Positions 15,812 to 24,783 are shown, counted from the first letter of the stretch. The stretch is DNA of 64,000 nucleotides from Hymenobacter sp. BRD128 (GCF_013256625.1 NZ_CP053908.1:2170001-2234000); one strand, 5' to 3'. Program-made: numbers and translations. The notes: generated by a model from the sequence alone, not told the origin.

Positions 15812-16366
15812 ATGAAAAATTTTCAGTCTAAAGCTCTCGCTCTGTTACTGTTGCTACCTGTCTTGCTGCTGGGCGCCAGCAGCTGCCAGAAAATAGCCGA
15901 CCTGCTTTCCTTCAAGGTCAACGACTCGACCAACTTCACCATTCCGGCCACGGGCCTGCTGGCGGGCGCGGCCCTCAACTTGCCGGGTATTACGGTCAGC
16001 TCGAACTCATCGAGTACCTACGCGGGCAATAATACCACCGCTGATTACGTGCAGGATGTGACCCTCGACAAGCTCACGCTCACCACCACCGACCCGGCTA
16101 CCCAGACGTTCGATTTCCTGAAAAGCATCAGCATCTACATCGCCACCGATGCGGCCGGCACCAATAAGGTGCTGCTAGCCTCGCTCAGCCCCGTGCCCAC
16201 CGGCCAGACTTCCATTAGCCTCACCCCTAGCGGCACCAAGCTCGATACCTACCTGCGCAGTGGCAATTACACCCTCTTCACCTCGGCCGAGCTAGCCAAG
16301 GCCCTGCCGCAGGACACGAAGGTGCGCGCTGATTCGCAATTCAATGTGAAGGCGAACCTCAAATAG
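15812..16366 (+). CDS. Hypothetical lipoprotein
   Basis: 184 residues. MKNFQSK plus a run of leucines and the lipobox GASSC (C25) mark an exported lipoprotein. The mature part is rich in Thr, Ser and Leu, with alternating beta-like segments (DVTLDKLTLTTTDP, LKSISIYIATD) and reads like a small beta-sandwich. I do not recognise a family. It is flanked by the sugar transporter upstream and a hairpin downstream. Confidence 0.78.
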   Translation: MKNFQSKALALLLLLPVLLLGASSCQKIADLLSFKVNDSTNFTIPATGLLAGAALNLPGITVSSNSSSTYAGNNTTADYVQDVTLDKLTLTTTDPATQTFDFLKSISIYIATDAAGTNKVLLASLSPVPTGQTSISLTPSGTKLDTYLRSGNYTLFTSAELAKALPQDTKVRADSQFNVKANLK

Positions 16367-16391
16367 TACTAGCGCCTTTGCGCAGCCTCAG

Positions 16392-16422
16392 CGGCCCTGC
16401 TTCGTGCTACGAGGCAGGGCCG
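16392..16422. terminator. Hairpin between convergent genes
   Basis: CGGCCCTGC and GCAGGGCCG pair across a 13-base loop. The T-run is weak on both sides, so it is a probable rather than certain terminator for the lipoprotein gene and kptA. Confidence 0.55.
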
Positions 16423-16427
16423 TTGGG

Positions 16428-16976
16428 TTATTGGGCTTCGCGCACGTAATGGGGCGGCACGGCCTCGATGAGCCACACGCCGTTGCCCGATTTATAAAAC
16501 ACGCCGCCCGCCGCGTGCAGCGCCGCCGCATCAATGGCTAGTAGCACGGGGCGGCCCCGGCGCTGGCCTACGCGCCGGGCGGTAGCTTCGTCGGCGGTGA
16601 GGTGCACATGGTGGCGGCTCATCTTCTGCAAGCCCTCGCGCTGGATGGCGGGCAGCGCGGCCGGCGCGGTGCCGTGGTAGAGCACGGCGGGCGGCGCGGC
16701 GGGGGCTAGCTGCAAGTCAACCGCTACGCTGTGGCCCTGCTGCGCCCGCAGGCGCTGGCCGGTTTCGTCAAAGGCAAAGCGCTGTTTGTCGTTGTCTTCA
16801 ACCAAGTCTTCCAGCTCGTCGCGGGTGAGCGGGTGGCTGTGGGCGGCGCAGGCGGCCAGCAGGTCGGCCACGGCCACCCAGCCGCCAGCTTCCAGGCGCA
16901 GGCCAATGGCGGCGGGCGCATGCCGCAGGTGCTGGCTGAGAAATTTGCTGAGCCGGGTAGCTTGCTTGGGGTCCAT
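16428..16976 (-). CDS. kptA: RNA 2'-phosphotransferase, Tpt1/KptA family
   Basis: 182 residues from the ATG at 16976 (MDPKQATRLSKFLSQHLRH). The upstream extension to 17030 lies in a palindromic repeat and is rejected. The enzyme moves an internal 2'-phosphate of RNA onto NAD, giving ADP-ribose 1'',2''-cyclic phosphate. Family landmarks are the LSKFLSQHLRHAP start, YHGTAPAALPAI, MSRHHVHLT, RRGRPVLLAIDA and NGVWLIEAVPPHYV. The physiological role in bacteria is not settled. A TACATTTA box ends five bases before the ATG. Confidence 0.92.
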   Translation of the reverse strand: MDPKQATRLSKFLSQHLRHAPAAIGLRLEAGGWVAVADLLAACAAHSHPLTRDELEDLVEDNDKQRFAFDETGQRLRAQQGHSVAVDLQLAPAAPPAVLYHGTAPAALPAIQREGLQKMSRHHVHLTADEATARRVGQRRGRPVLLAIDAAALHAAGGVFYKSGNGVWLIEAVPPHYVREAQ

Positions 16977-16981
16977 TGCCC

Positions 16982-16989
16982 TAAATGTA
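16982..16989 (-). promoter_or_regulatory. -7-like box TACATTTA of kptA
   Basis: Differs from TAnnTTTG in the last base and sits five bases before the ATG. Its first three bases are the end of the inverted repeat at 16987-17055, so the repeat edge helps to form the promoter. Confidence 0.45.
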
Positions 16990-17055
16990 GCGCGGACTTT
17001 GTAGTCCGCGCCCAGCGCCACCGGTACCAAACGCGAACTGCAAAGTCCGCGCTAC
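16987..17055. repeat. GTAGCGCGGACTTTG inverted repeat
   Basis: Arms at 16987-17010 and 17032-17055 (24 bases, two mismatches) around a 21-base loop. A worn copy of the same family is at 44423-44493. It occupies the space between the divergent kptA and murB genes. Confidence 0.85.
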
Positions 17056-17060
17056 TGCCC

Positions 17061-17068
17061 GACCTTTG
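17061..17068 (+). promoter_or_regulatory. -7 box GACCTTTG of murB
   Basis: One base from TAnnTTTG, five bases before the ATG at 17074. Confidence 0.55.
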
Positions 17069-17073
17069 CGGCT

Positions 17074-18117
17074 ATGCAGCTTGAAGAAAACGTTTCGCTC
17101 CGCCCCTACAACACCTTTGGCCTCGATGTGCAGGCCCGCTATTTTGCCCGCTTTGCCTCGGTAGAAGCGCTGCGCCAGCTGCTGGCTAGCCCCCAGGCGC
17201 AGGCCGGGCCGCTACTCATTCTGGGCGGAGGCTCCAATTTGCTGCTGACGCAGAACTTCGAGGGTGTAGTTTTGAAGAATGAGCTTAAAGGCCTCGAAAT
17301 CATTTCAGAAGATACTGACACCCACACGGCCCTGCTGCGCGCCGGCGCCGGCGAAAGCTGGCACGGGCTGGTAGAATACGCGCTCGACCAAGCCTTGAGC
17401 GGCGTTGAAAACCTATCGCTCATCCCCGGCACGGTGGGCGCGGCCCCGCTCCAGAACATCGGGGCCTACGGCGCCGAGCTGCAAGACACTTTTGAGCGGC
17501 TGGAGGCCCTAGCCATCGCTACCGGCGAGCTGCGCGTGTTTTCCAAGGAAGAATGCGGCTTCGGCTACCGCGAAAGCGTATTTAAGGGACCGCTAAAGGG
17601 CCAGTTTGTGGTTACGGCCGTGGTGCTGCGCCTGCACCGCGCCGAGGCCCGGCGGCCCATCGATAGCAGCTACGGCGCCATCCAGGAAACGCTGGCCGAG
17701 CTAGGCATTGAGGCCGAGCCCACCCCGCGCGATGTAAGCCAGGCGGTGGTGCACATCCGGCGCTCGAAGCTGCCCGACCCGGCCGAAATCGGCAACGCGG
17801 GCTCATTTTTCAAGAATCCCGAAGTATCGCCAGCCAAGTTTGACGAGCTCAAAAGCCGCTACCCTGGCCTGCCGGGCTACCCAGTGCCGGGCGCGGTGAA
17901 AGTACCCGCCGGCTGGCTTATCGAGCAGGCCGGCTTCAAAGGAATGCGGCGCGGTGCCGGCGCGGGCACCCACGGCGTGCACGAGCGCCAGGCGCTGGTG
18001 CTCGTGAACCACGGCGGCGCCACCGGCCAGGAGCTGCGCGAGCTAGCCGAGGAAATTATCCGCACCGTGCGCGCGCAGTTCGGCATCGAGCTGCATCCCG
18101 AAGTGAATATTTTGTGA
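17074..18117 (+). CDS. murB: UDP-N-acetylenolpyruvoylglucosamine reductase
   Basis: 347 residues, the length of the E. coli (type I) form. MurB uses FAD and NADPH to reduce the enolpyruvyl group in the second committed step of peptidoglycan synthesis. Visible are the start SLRPYNTFGLDVQARYFARF, the FAD loop ILGGGSNLLLT, LIPGTVGAAPLQNIGAYG, the tyrosine/arginine region CGFGYRESVFK, the proton-donor serine in NAGSFFKNP, and the closing LHPEVNIL with the catalytic Glu. The gene reads away from kptA. Confidence 0.96.
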   Translation: MQLEENVSLRPYNTFGLDVQARYFARFASVEALRQLLASPQAQAGPLLILGGGSNLLLTQNFEGVVLKNELKGLEIISEDTDTHTALLRAGAGESWHGLVEYALDQALSGVENLSLIPGTVGAAPLQNIGAYGAELQDTFERLEALAIATGELRVFSKEECGFGYRESVFKGPLKGQFVVTAVVLRLHRAEARRPIDSSYGAIQETLAELGIEAEPTPRDVSQAVVHIRRSKLPDPAEIGNAGSFFKNPEVSPAKFDELKSRYPGLPGYPVPGAVKVPAGWLIEQAGFKGMRRGAGAGTHGVHERQALVLVNHGGATGQELRELAEEIIRTVRAQFGIELHPEVNIL

Positions 18118-18419
18118 GCCAGCAATTTAGCCGCAACGGCTCAGTGCTTAGCCCTGGCTTATTCTTAGTACAGCGCTTTGCCCCCGAATATACCACGCTC
18201 TCCCCCGGCGCTACGCGCCTGAGCTTTAGCTTTCCAGCCACTGAGCGCGTCGAAGAAGGATTACTTTGTGATAAACTGCACCATGCCGCAACTCGTTTAT
18301 CTGATGATGAGCGGGCTACTTGTTATTACGGGCTGCACAGACAGCTTCGTTAGCTATTGCTTGGTCTTTTAGCGATTAATTTGCAGTTTCTGCTCTTTTG
18401 CTCAGCCGCACTTTCTGCC
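18118..18419. other. 302-bp spacer between murB and the phytochrome block
   Basis: No convincing gene. A 79-codon frame at 18114-18353 overlaps the murB end and resembles nothing known to me. No strong terminator or exact -7 box was seen; GCTCTTTTGC near 18391 is a weak candidate promoter for bphO. Confidence 0.5.
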
Positions 18420-18992
18420 TTGCTTTCCTCACCTGCCACCGCGCCCATCCTGGCCCGCCTGCGCGCCGAAACCCGCCCCTACCACGATGCCGTAGAAGCG
18501 AACGAGTTTAATCAGGCGCTGGCGGCCGGCACCCCTAGCGAAGCGACTACGGCCCGGTTTCTGGCCAAGATGTACGGCTTTCTGGTGCCTTACGAGGTGG
18601 CGCTGCTCGGCCACGCCGCCGCGCTGGGGCCGGCCTGGGAAGTACCCGAGCGCCGGCGCGCCCACCTTATCCTGGAAGACCTGCACGCCGCGCCGGACCA
18701 GCTGCCGCTGTGCCCGGCCCTGCCGCCGCTGGCCACCGTGCCGCAGGTGCTGGGTGCCATGTACGTGCTCGAAGGCTCGACGCTGGGCGGCCAGGTGCTG
18801 GCCCGGCAGCTGGCCAAAGCCGGCAGCGACCTGCGCCGTTACTTTACCGGCTACGGCGAGCGAACCGGCCCGCGCTGGAAAGCGTTTGGCCAGCTGCTGG
18901 CCCAGGCGACTACCGACGCCAACGAGGAAGAGATTGTGCAGTCGGCCATTCATACGTTTCAACAATTAGCCGCCTGGCTAGCCCGCCCGTGA
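18420..18992 (+). CDS. bphO: Heme oxygenase (biliverdin-forming), BphO-like
   Basis: About 190 residues if started at the TTG at 18420; the frame opens at 18357 but the first 21 codons are hydrophobic and not family-like, and no ATG is available, so the start is uncertain. Heme oxygenase opens heme to biliverdin, the chromophore of bacteriophytochromes. Landmarks are RLRAETRPYHDAVE, holding the proximal histidine, and VPQVLGAMYVLEGSTLGGQ, the distal-helix region with its Gly-rich turn. Its TGA overlaps the GTG of the phytochrome gene (GTGA), so the two are translationally coupled. Confidence 0.9.
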   Translation: MLSSPATAPILARLRAETRPYHDAVEANEFNQALAAGTPSEATTARFLAKMYGFLVPYEVALLGHAAALGPAWEVPERRRAHLILEDLHAAPDQLPLCPALPPLATVPQVLGAMYVLEGSTLGGQVLARQLAKAGSDLRRYFTGYGERTGPRWKAFGQLLAQATTDANEEEIVQSAIHTFQQLAAWLARP

Positions 18993-21295
18993 GCTTACCC
19001 GACGAAAACCTGCTCGACCAGCCCGTTACGCTTACTAACTGCGACCGCGAGCCCATTCACATTCCGGGCTCTATTCAGCCCTACGGCTTTGTGCTGTGCC
19101 TCGATGAGATATCGCACCAAGTAGCCTATGCCAGCGAAAACACCCAGGCCCTGCTCGGCATTGCGCCCACCGAGCTGGTGGGCGCGGGCCTGGGCCGCCT
19201 GCTGGCCCCCGAACGGGCGGCGGAGATTGCCAAGAGCTTTGCCACCCTCACCGAGGCGCACCAGCTGCTGGGCGTGCGCCTCGAGCAGGTGGCGGGCTGG
19301 CCCTACTACAAGCTCATCATGCACCGCTACGACCGGCTGCTGTGGCTGGAGTTTGAGCCGGTAGCGGAAACGGCCCCGGCTAGCCTCGATTTGCCGTTTC
19401 TAAACGCAGCCCTGAGCCAGATGCTGAGTGCCGGCTCGGTCACCGAATTTTGCCGGTATGCCGTGGAGCAGGTGCGCGGCATCACGGGCTTCGACCGGGT
19501 GGCCATCTACCGCTTTGCGGCCGACGAGAGCGGCGAAATTATTGCCGAGGCCACCCGGCCCGACCTAGCGCCCTGGCTAGGCCTGCGCTACCCGGCTTCC
19601 GATATTCCGCAGCAGGCGCGGGCAATGTACCTCAAAAACTGGCTGCGCTTCATCCCCGACGCTAGCTACGTGCCGGCCCGGCTGGTGCCGCTGCGGCCAC
19701 CCCGCGCCAGCCGCCCGCCCGACATGACTTATGCCGTGCTGCGCAGCGTGTCGCCCATTCACATCCAGTATTTGCATAATATGGGCTCGGCGGCCACGAT
19801 GACGATTTCGCTCATCCAGGACGACCAGCTGTGGGGCATGATAACCTGCCACCACCTCACGCCGCGCCTCGTGAGCTACGAGCTGCGCGACCTGTGCCAG
19901 TTTATTGCCAAGACGTTTTCGGCCCTGCTCAGCTCCAAGGAAAAGCAGGACGAACAGGCCTACCTGCTCCAGGTGCGCGAGCGGCAGGTGCGGCTGTTTG
20001 AGCACGTCTCGAATACGCCCCACTTTGTGGAAGGCCTGTACCAGAAAACGCCCACGCTGATGGACGTATTTGACTGCGCTGGGGCCGCCATCTGTTTTGA
20101 CGATGAGCTAATTACCATCGGCCTCACCCCTAGCCGCCCCCAGATTGAGGAGCTACTGGCCTGGCTGCAGGCCAACGTGCCGCAGGACATTTTTCACACC
20201 GATTCTTACGCCGCCCTCAACCCGGCGGGGCTGGCCCTGCGCGGCACGGCCAGCGGCTTTATTGCGGCTTCGCTGGCCGAGGCGCCCGGCAACTACCTGC
20301 TCTGGTTTCGGCCCGAAGTGGTGCAAACCGTGACCTGGGCTGGCCAGAACGAAAAGCCCCGGCGGCTCGAAGATGGCCAGCTTTTCTTATCGCCGCGCCA
20401 GTCGTTTGAAGCCTGGAAGCAGCTCGTCGAAAACACCTCCGCTCCCTGGAAGCCGCTCGAAATTCAGGCCGCCCAGGAAATCCGGCTGCACATCTCTGAT
20501 GTGCGCCTCAAGGTTTTCAACGAGCTGCACGCCCGCGCCCAGGCCCTGGGCCGCCTTAACACCGAGCTGGAGCGCAGCAACGACGAGCTCGATTCGTTTG
20601 CCTACGTGGCCTCGCACGACCTGAAGGAGCCGCTGCGCGGCATTCATAACTACTCGCTCTTTTTGCTGGAAGACTACGCCGACAAGCTCGATGATGATGG
20701 AGTAAATAAGCTTCAGACGCTGGTGCGCCTGAGCCAGCGCATGGAAGGCTTGATTGAGGGCCTGCTCCAGCTTTCGCGCGTGGGCCGCCAGGACCTGACG
20801 CCCACCACCGTAGACCTGAACGAGCTGCTGGCCGAGGTGCTTGAGCTCCTGCAGCCCCGCCTTGAGCAAACGCACACTACCGTGGAGATTGACGGTCCGC
20901 TGCCCACCATGCAGGCCGACCGCGTGCGCGTGCAGGAAGTATTCAGCAACCTGCTCACCAACGCCATCAAGTACAGCGACCAGCCCACCAAAACCGTGGT
21001 AGTGGGCCTGGCCCCGGCTAGCATCAGCGTGCCGGGCGCCGCCGATTCATCCGCCTATCATGTCTTTTACGTACAGGATTTTGGGATTGGGATTGACCCC
21101 AAGCACCACGAAAATATCTTTAAGCTCTTTAAGCGCCTGCACGCCCAAGAAAAGTACGGGGGAGGTACCGGTGCTGGGCTAGCCATTGCCAAAAAAATGG
21201 TGGAAAAACATGGTGGCCGCCTGTGGGTTGCTTCCGCACTAGGCCACGGCGCTACGTTTTATTTTGCCTTGCCAAAAGAACTATCCGCTTTATAA
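18989..21295 (+). CDS. bphP: Bacteriophytochrome histidine kinase
   Basis: 768 residues from the GTG at 18989 that overlaps the bphO stop. The order is PAS, GAF, PHY, HisKA, HATPase. C18 in LTNCDREPIHIPGSIQPYG is the likely biliverdin attachment site, as in other bacterial phytochromes. The GAF carries PASDIPQQAR (near 203), then CHHLTPR; the PHY tongue has WAGQNEKPRRLEDG and SPRQSFEAW (PRxSF motif, near 470). The phospho-accepting histidine is in ASHDLKEPLRGI (near 543), followed by N- and G-box motifs. It should sense red/far-red light in the cytoplasm and signal to the response regulators that follow. Confidence 0.96.
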   Translation: MSLPDENLLDQPVTLTNCDREPIHIPGSIQPYGFVLCLDEISHQVAYASENTQALLGIAPTELVGAGLGRLLAPERAAEIAKSFATLTEAHQLLGVRLEQVAGWPYYKLIMHRYDRLLWLEFEPVAETAPASLDLPFLNAALSQMLSAGSVTEFCRYAVEQVRGITGFDRVAIYRFAADESGEIIAEATRPDLAPWLGLRYPASDIPQQARAMYLKNWLRFIPDASYVPARLVPLRPPRASRPPDMTYAVLRSVSPIHIQYLHNMGSAATMTISLIQDDQLWGMITCHHLTPRLVSYELRDLCQFIAKTFSALLSSKEKQDEQAYLLQVRERQVRLFEHVSNTPHFVEGLYQKTPTLMDVFDCAGAAICFDDELITIGLTPSRPQIEELLAWLQANVPQDIFHTDSYAALNPAGLALRGTASGFIAASLAEAPGNYLLWFRPEVVQTVTWAGQNEKPRRLEDGQLFLSPRQSFEAWKQLVENTSAPWKPLEIQAAQEIRLHISDVRLKVFNELHARAQALGRLNTELERSNDELDSFAYVASHDLKEPLRGIHNYSLFLLEDYADKLDDDGVNKLQTLVRLSQRMEGLIEGLLQLSRVGRQDLTPTTVDLNELLAEVLELLQPRLEQTHTTVEIDGPLPTMQADRVRVQEVFSNLLTNAIKYSDQPTKTVVVGLAPASISVPGAADSSAYHVFYVQDFGIGIDPKHHENIFKLFKRLHAQEKYGGGTGAGLAIAKKMVEKHGGRLWVASALGHGATFYFALPKELSAL

Positions 21296-21309
21296 AAACT
21301 ATCAATCCT

Positions 21310-21756
21310 ATGATTACCACTTCCTTAAAGCCTGTTTTGGTAGTAGAGGACAGCGCCGAGGACTTCACGGCGCTGGGACGCGCCTTTCGCAAGCACGCGC
21401 TCCAGAACCCTGTGCTGCGCTGTGAGGATGGCGACCAGGCCCTAAGCTACCTGCAGGGCTACGGCAAAGCCGTGGGCTGGCCCGCTACGCTACCCGCTAT
21501 TGTGCTGCTCGACCTCAACCTGCCCGGCACCGATGGCCGGGCCGTGCTCAAGGCGCTCAAAAACGACCCCCTGCTACACTCTATTCCGGTAATTATTTTC
21601 AGTACTTCCTCGAGCGTGCGTGATATTGAGGACTGCTACCGGCTGGGCGCCAACAGCTACCTCACCAAGCCCATTGAATACACGGCGCTGGAAGAAAAAA
21701 TCCGACTAACTATTAATTACTGGCTGGGCACCTCGGAACTGCCCCCGTTGAATTGA
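21310..21756 (+). CDS. Single-domain response regulator (phytochrome type)
   Basis: 148 residues from the ATG at 21310, 14 bases after the kinase gene. It is a lone receiver domain: acidic pair in VVEDSAED, phosphorylation Asp in VLLDLNLPGTDG (near 68), Thr/Ser in IIFSTSSS and Lys in YLTKPIE (near 120). The insert QGYGKAVGWPATLPAI is typical of Rcp1-like regulators that partner phytochromes. There is no output domain, so it acts by protein contact or phosphotransfer. Confidence 0.93.
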   Translation: MITTSLKPVLVVEDSAEDFTALGRAFRKHALQNPVLRCEDGDQALSYLQGYGKAVGWPATLPAIVLLDLNLPGTDGRAVLKALKNDPLLHSIPVIIFSTSSSVRDIEDCYRLGANSYLTKPIEYTALEEKIRLTINYWLGTSELPPLN

Positions 21757-21766
21757 GCTGCACCGC

Positions 21767-22972
21767 GTGAAGAAAATTCTTCTGATTGATGACAATGAGC
21801 AGGACCGGCAGCTGTACCGGCGTTTTTTGGGTAAGCAGCTGGGGCATGAAAGCGTAACCATTGAGGAAGCCGCTTCGGGCGAGGAAGCAGTGGCCCAGTT
21901 TATGAAGCTGCAGCCCGACTGCGTGCTGCTCGATTATAACTTGCCCGATACCGATGGGCTCGACTTGCTGCTGAAGCTAAAAGAGCTGGCCCCAGCCAAC
22001 AGCCTGTGCGTGATAATGATAACGGGGGGCGGCAACGAAGCGCTGGCCGTACGGGCCCTCAACACCGGTGCTCTGGACTACTTGGTCAAGCAGCAGTTTG
22101 ACCCCGAGCTGCTAAATAAAACCGTGCGCCACGCCATCGAAAAAAACGAGTGGCGTCAGTACGAGTCGCGCTACCACCAGGAGGTGCAGGCTATGAACCA
22201 GCAGCTGCGCGACTCACTCGAGATGGTAGAGGAAACGCGGCGCGCCCTGAGTGCCAAAAATGAGGAATTGACTTACGCCAACCAGCAGCTGGCCCGCACC
22301 AACGCCGACCTCGACAACTTTGTGTACGCGGCTTCGCACGACCTCAAGCAGCCGGTGAATAACCTGCGGGGCTTGTTTGAGGAGCTGCGCGCATCGGCGA
22401 CCTTTCAGGACCCTGCTGCCCCGCACATGTGGCGCCTGGCCGACGACTCGCTGCGCGTGCTGGCCACTACCATCGCCGACCTGGCCACCGTGGTGCAGGA
22501 AGAGCGGCGCCCCGTGCGCGAGCAGGCCGAAGAAGTGACCCTAGCCGACGTAGTGGCCGAGGCCACGCAGACCCTGCATACGCAGATAGCCGATACTAAA
22601 GCTGTTATTACCAGCGATTTTGCAGCGATGCCCACGGTGCGCAGCGTGCCGCGCACGCTACGCACCATCTTGCTCAATCTGCTGGCCAATGCGCTAAAAT
22701 ACCGGCACCCTGACCGGCCGCCGCAAGTGTGCCTGCGCACCCGGCTGGCCGCCGGCCACCCCGTACTGGAGGTTCAGGATAACGGCCTGGGCATTGACCT
22801 CGACCAGCACGGGGAAGAATTGTTCCAGCTTTTTCGGCGCTTCCATCCCGAGGCGGCGTCAGGCACGGGCGTGGGCTTATTTCTGGTTAACCGGCTGGTG
22901 CAGGCCCAGGGCGGCCACATCGAAGTGGCCAGCCAGCCGGGCTGCGGCACTACCTTCAGCGTGTTTTTGTAG
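21767..22972 (+). CDS. Receiver-histidine kinase hybrid (REC-HisKA-HATPase)
   Basis: 401 residues from a GTG 10 bases after the regulator. A receiver domain comes first (acidic IDDNEQD, Asp in LLDYNLPDTDG near 57, ITGGGNE, Lys in YLVKQQF), then a coiled linker, then HisKA with the histidine in ASHDLKQPVNN (near 191), and an ATPase with NLLANALKYR, VQDNGLGI and TGVGLFLV. With no membrane segment it is cytoplasmic. The order REC first suggests that the receiver controls the kinase, so it may take the light signal from the phytochrome through its own receiver or the preceding regulator. Confidence 0.92.
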   Translation: MKKILLIDDNEQDRQLYRRFLGKQLGHESVTIEEAASGEEAVAQFMKLQPDCVLLDYNLPDTDGLDLLLKLKELAPANSLCVIMITGGGNEALAVRALNTGALDYLVKQQFDPELLNKTVRHAIEKNEWRQYESRYHQEVQAMNQQLRDSLEMVEETRRALSAKNEELTYANQQLARTNADLDNFVYAASHDLKQPVNNLRGLFEELRASATFQDPAAPHMWRLADDSLRVLATTIADLATVVQEERRPVREQAEEVTLADVVAEATQTLHTQIADTKAVITSDFAAMPTVRSVPRTLRTILLNLLANALKYRHPDRPPQVCLRTRLAAGHPVLEVQDNGLGIDLDQHGEELFQLFRRFHPEAASGTGVGLFLVNRLVQAQGGHIEVASQPGCGTTFSVFL

Positions 22973-23130
22973 CCGGACTACCCACGCGGTACTTTAGACT
23001 AAACGCTGACTATCGTAGCAGTTAAGTAATTCATCCTCATTCAGGGCAGAAAATCAAATCAGTTAGCCAAGCAAATTAAGGGGCCGCCTGTTGTAAGACC
23101 TTACCGGGCTAGCCGGTCTCTTTCAAGCTC

Positions 23131-24276
23131 ATGCTTTCTGAACCTACCTACCTGGCTGCCCGCATGGTAGCCCCCACGCTCGCCAGTCATTTTGCCCAGC
23201 ACCTGGCCGGCGCGGCGTATCTGGGGAAAACGGCGCTGCCCCCGCCCCCACCGGCCGCGCTGCTCGAAGCCATTATCGACGTGGCGTTCTGGGCTAGCCT
23301 GCGGCGCGAGGAGGGCCGGCCCCCGCGCATTTCGCTGGCCCTGCTTGAGCCCGAGGCGGCGGGGCAGCCGCTGCTGTTTGGGCACCGGCTGCGCCTCACG
23401 CCGCAGGTGCTTATCAAGCTGGCGCCCGCCGTTGAGCACCCCGGCATTCACCTCGGGGTGGGGTTTGATGACGAAGGCCTCTATGTGTGGGGCACGGCGA
23501 GCCAGGTGCCGCCGGTGTGCTTTGTGCTGGAGGTGGTAGAGCCGGGCCTGCTGGTAGCCAAGCACCGCCGGGCCGATGGCTTCGGCAAGTTTGTGAACGT
23601 GGCCGTGTTGCGCGGCGACCAGATACGGGTGGTGGATGAGGAAACCCAGGGGCTGGCCGACTACCCGGTGCTGCGCCGGTCGCTGCCGCCCATCCCCTGC
23701 CCCGGCTCCCCAGCCCCCGACGACCCCAGGGTGGATGTGCTGCTCGAGCTGGCCCGCGCTATGCGGGCGCACGGGCGCGGCGGCCTGTTGCTGCTGGTGC
23801 CGCCTGGCACCGAAGACTGGCGCGCTTCGGTGGTGCAGCCGCTAGGCTACCCGGTGGCCCCGGCCTTTGGCAGCATCGGGGCGCTGCTCACCCAAGCCGA
23901 CCGCAGCCACCGCGACTGGCAGGAAAACCTGCTGGATGCCATTGAGATAGTGGGCGGCTTTACGGCCGTAGATGGGGCTACCGTGCTCACCCGCAAGTAT
24001 GAATTGCTGACTTTCGGAGCTAAGGTGACGCGCCGCACCGATGGCACCCAGGTTGAGCAACTGGTGCTCACCGAGCCGGTAGTGGGCAGTAGTGCTACCC
24101 TGCTGCACCCGGCCAAAAACGGCGGTACCCGCCACCTAGCCGCCGCGCAGTTTGTGCACGACCAGCACGAGGCGGTGGCCCTGGTGGCTTCGCAAGATGG
24201 CAATTTCACCGTTTTTTCGTGGTCCGAAGCCTTGCAGCTTGTGCACGCCCACCGCATCGACGTGCTGCTGCTCTGA
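23131..24276 (+). CDS. DACNV-domain protein, DisA-like putative nucleotide sensor
   Basis: 381 residues. I read this as the DACNV family, a probable sensor fused to or derived from the DisA_N (diadenylate cyclase) fold. The evidence is in the C-terminal third: IVGGFTAVDGATVLTRKYELLTF then GGTRHLAAAQFVHDQHEAVALVA. The latter matches the DisA pattern in which G-x-RH begins the nucleotide-binding helix, though the DisA DGA/GTRHR motifs are altered here (DGAT, GTRHL), so cyclase activity is uncertain. It is 158 bases after the phytochrome block on the same strand and could be part of that signalling set. Confidence 0.8.
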   Translation: MLSEPTYLAARMVAPTLASHFAQHLAGAAYLGKTALPPPPPAALLEAIIDVAFWASLRREEGRPPRISLALLEPEAAGQPLLFGHRLRLTPQVLIKLAPAVEHPGIHLGVGFDDEGLYVWGTASQVPPVCFVLEVVEPGLLVAKHRRADGFGKFVNVAVLRGDQIRVVDEETQGLADYPVLRRSLPPIPCPGSPAPDDPRVDVLLELARAMRAHGRGGLLLLVPPGTEDWRASVVQPLGYPVAPAFGSIGALLTQADRSHRDWQENLLDAIEIVGGFTAVDGATVLTRKYELLTFGAKVTRRTDGTQVEQLVLTEPVVGSSATLLHPAKNGGTRHLAAAQFVHDQHEAVALVASQDGNFTVFSWSEALQLVHAHRIDVLLL

Positions 24277-24288
24277 GCCTGCCCCGCG

Positions 24289-24708
24289 TCAAGCCGGCTG
24301 CTGCAAGAGCCAGGCCAGGGCTTCTTCTTCGGTGCCAAATGAGCGGTAACGCAGCGGCAGCTCGGGGGTGCTCGTCACAAACGTCGTGGCCAAGCGCGTG
24401 AGCACGTTGGCCGCCACTATTACAGCCCCAAACCGGTAGCCGCTTTCCTGCACGGCCTTTGGCAGCCACTCCTGGCTTATCCAGAGCTGCTCGCGCGAGG
24501 TAAAAGGCTGCATCACAGTCTGGTCAACCAGAATCCGGCTCCAGCCACGCTGGTGCAGGGCCTGGGCGGCGGTGGTAAACATCGCGCAGGTGTCGGCAAA
24601 TACGCGGGGCTGCCCACCCCAGCGTAAGCGCAGATAGCCAGCCGGCTCGGCGCTTACCTGACCAGCGGCGTTTTGAAGAAGAATAACAGAATCAGGCGTG
24701 GCCGGCAT
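24289..24708 (-). CDS. SpoIIAA/STAS-like small protein
   Basis: 139 residues from the ATG at 24708, convergent with the DACNV gene (13 bases apart). The segments GYLRLRW, QALHQRGWSRILVDQTVM and RSFGTEEEALAWLLQQ give the beta-alpha pattern of SpoIIAA-like STAS proteins common in this group. The conserved phospho-serine of classical anti-anti-sigma factors is not evident. A TACTTTTG box lies seven bases before the ATG. Role unknown. Confidence 0.65.
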   Translation of the reverse strand: MPATPDSVILLQNAAGQVSAEPAGYLRLRWGGQPRVFADTCAMFTTAAQALHQRGWSRILVDQTVMQPFTSREQLWISQEWLPKAVQESGYRFGAVIVAANVLTRLATTFVTSTPELPLRYRSFGTEEEALAWLLQQPA

Positions 24709-24715
24709 AAGCCGT

Positions 24716-24723
24716 CAAAAGTA
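24716..24723 (-). promoter_or_regulatory. -7 box TACTTTTG of the SpoIIAA-like gene
   Basis: Exact TAnnTTTG on the minus strand, seven bases before the ATG, so the leader is only a few bases at most. Confidence 0.6.
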
Positions 24724-24783
24724 CGCTGCTAGTCAACTTTTATTGGCAAAGCCGCGATTAGTAATGGGCCAACCGCACGAGGC

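Noticed and set aside
18114..18353. 79-codon frame between murB and bphO
   Set aside because: Overlaps the murB end and shows no protein-like motif.
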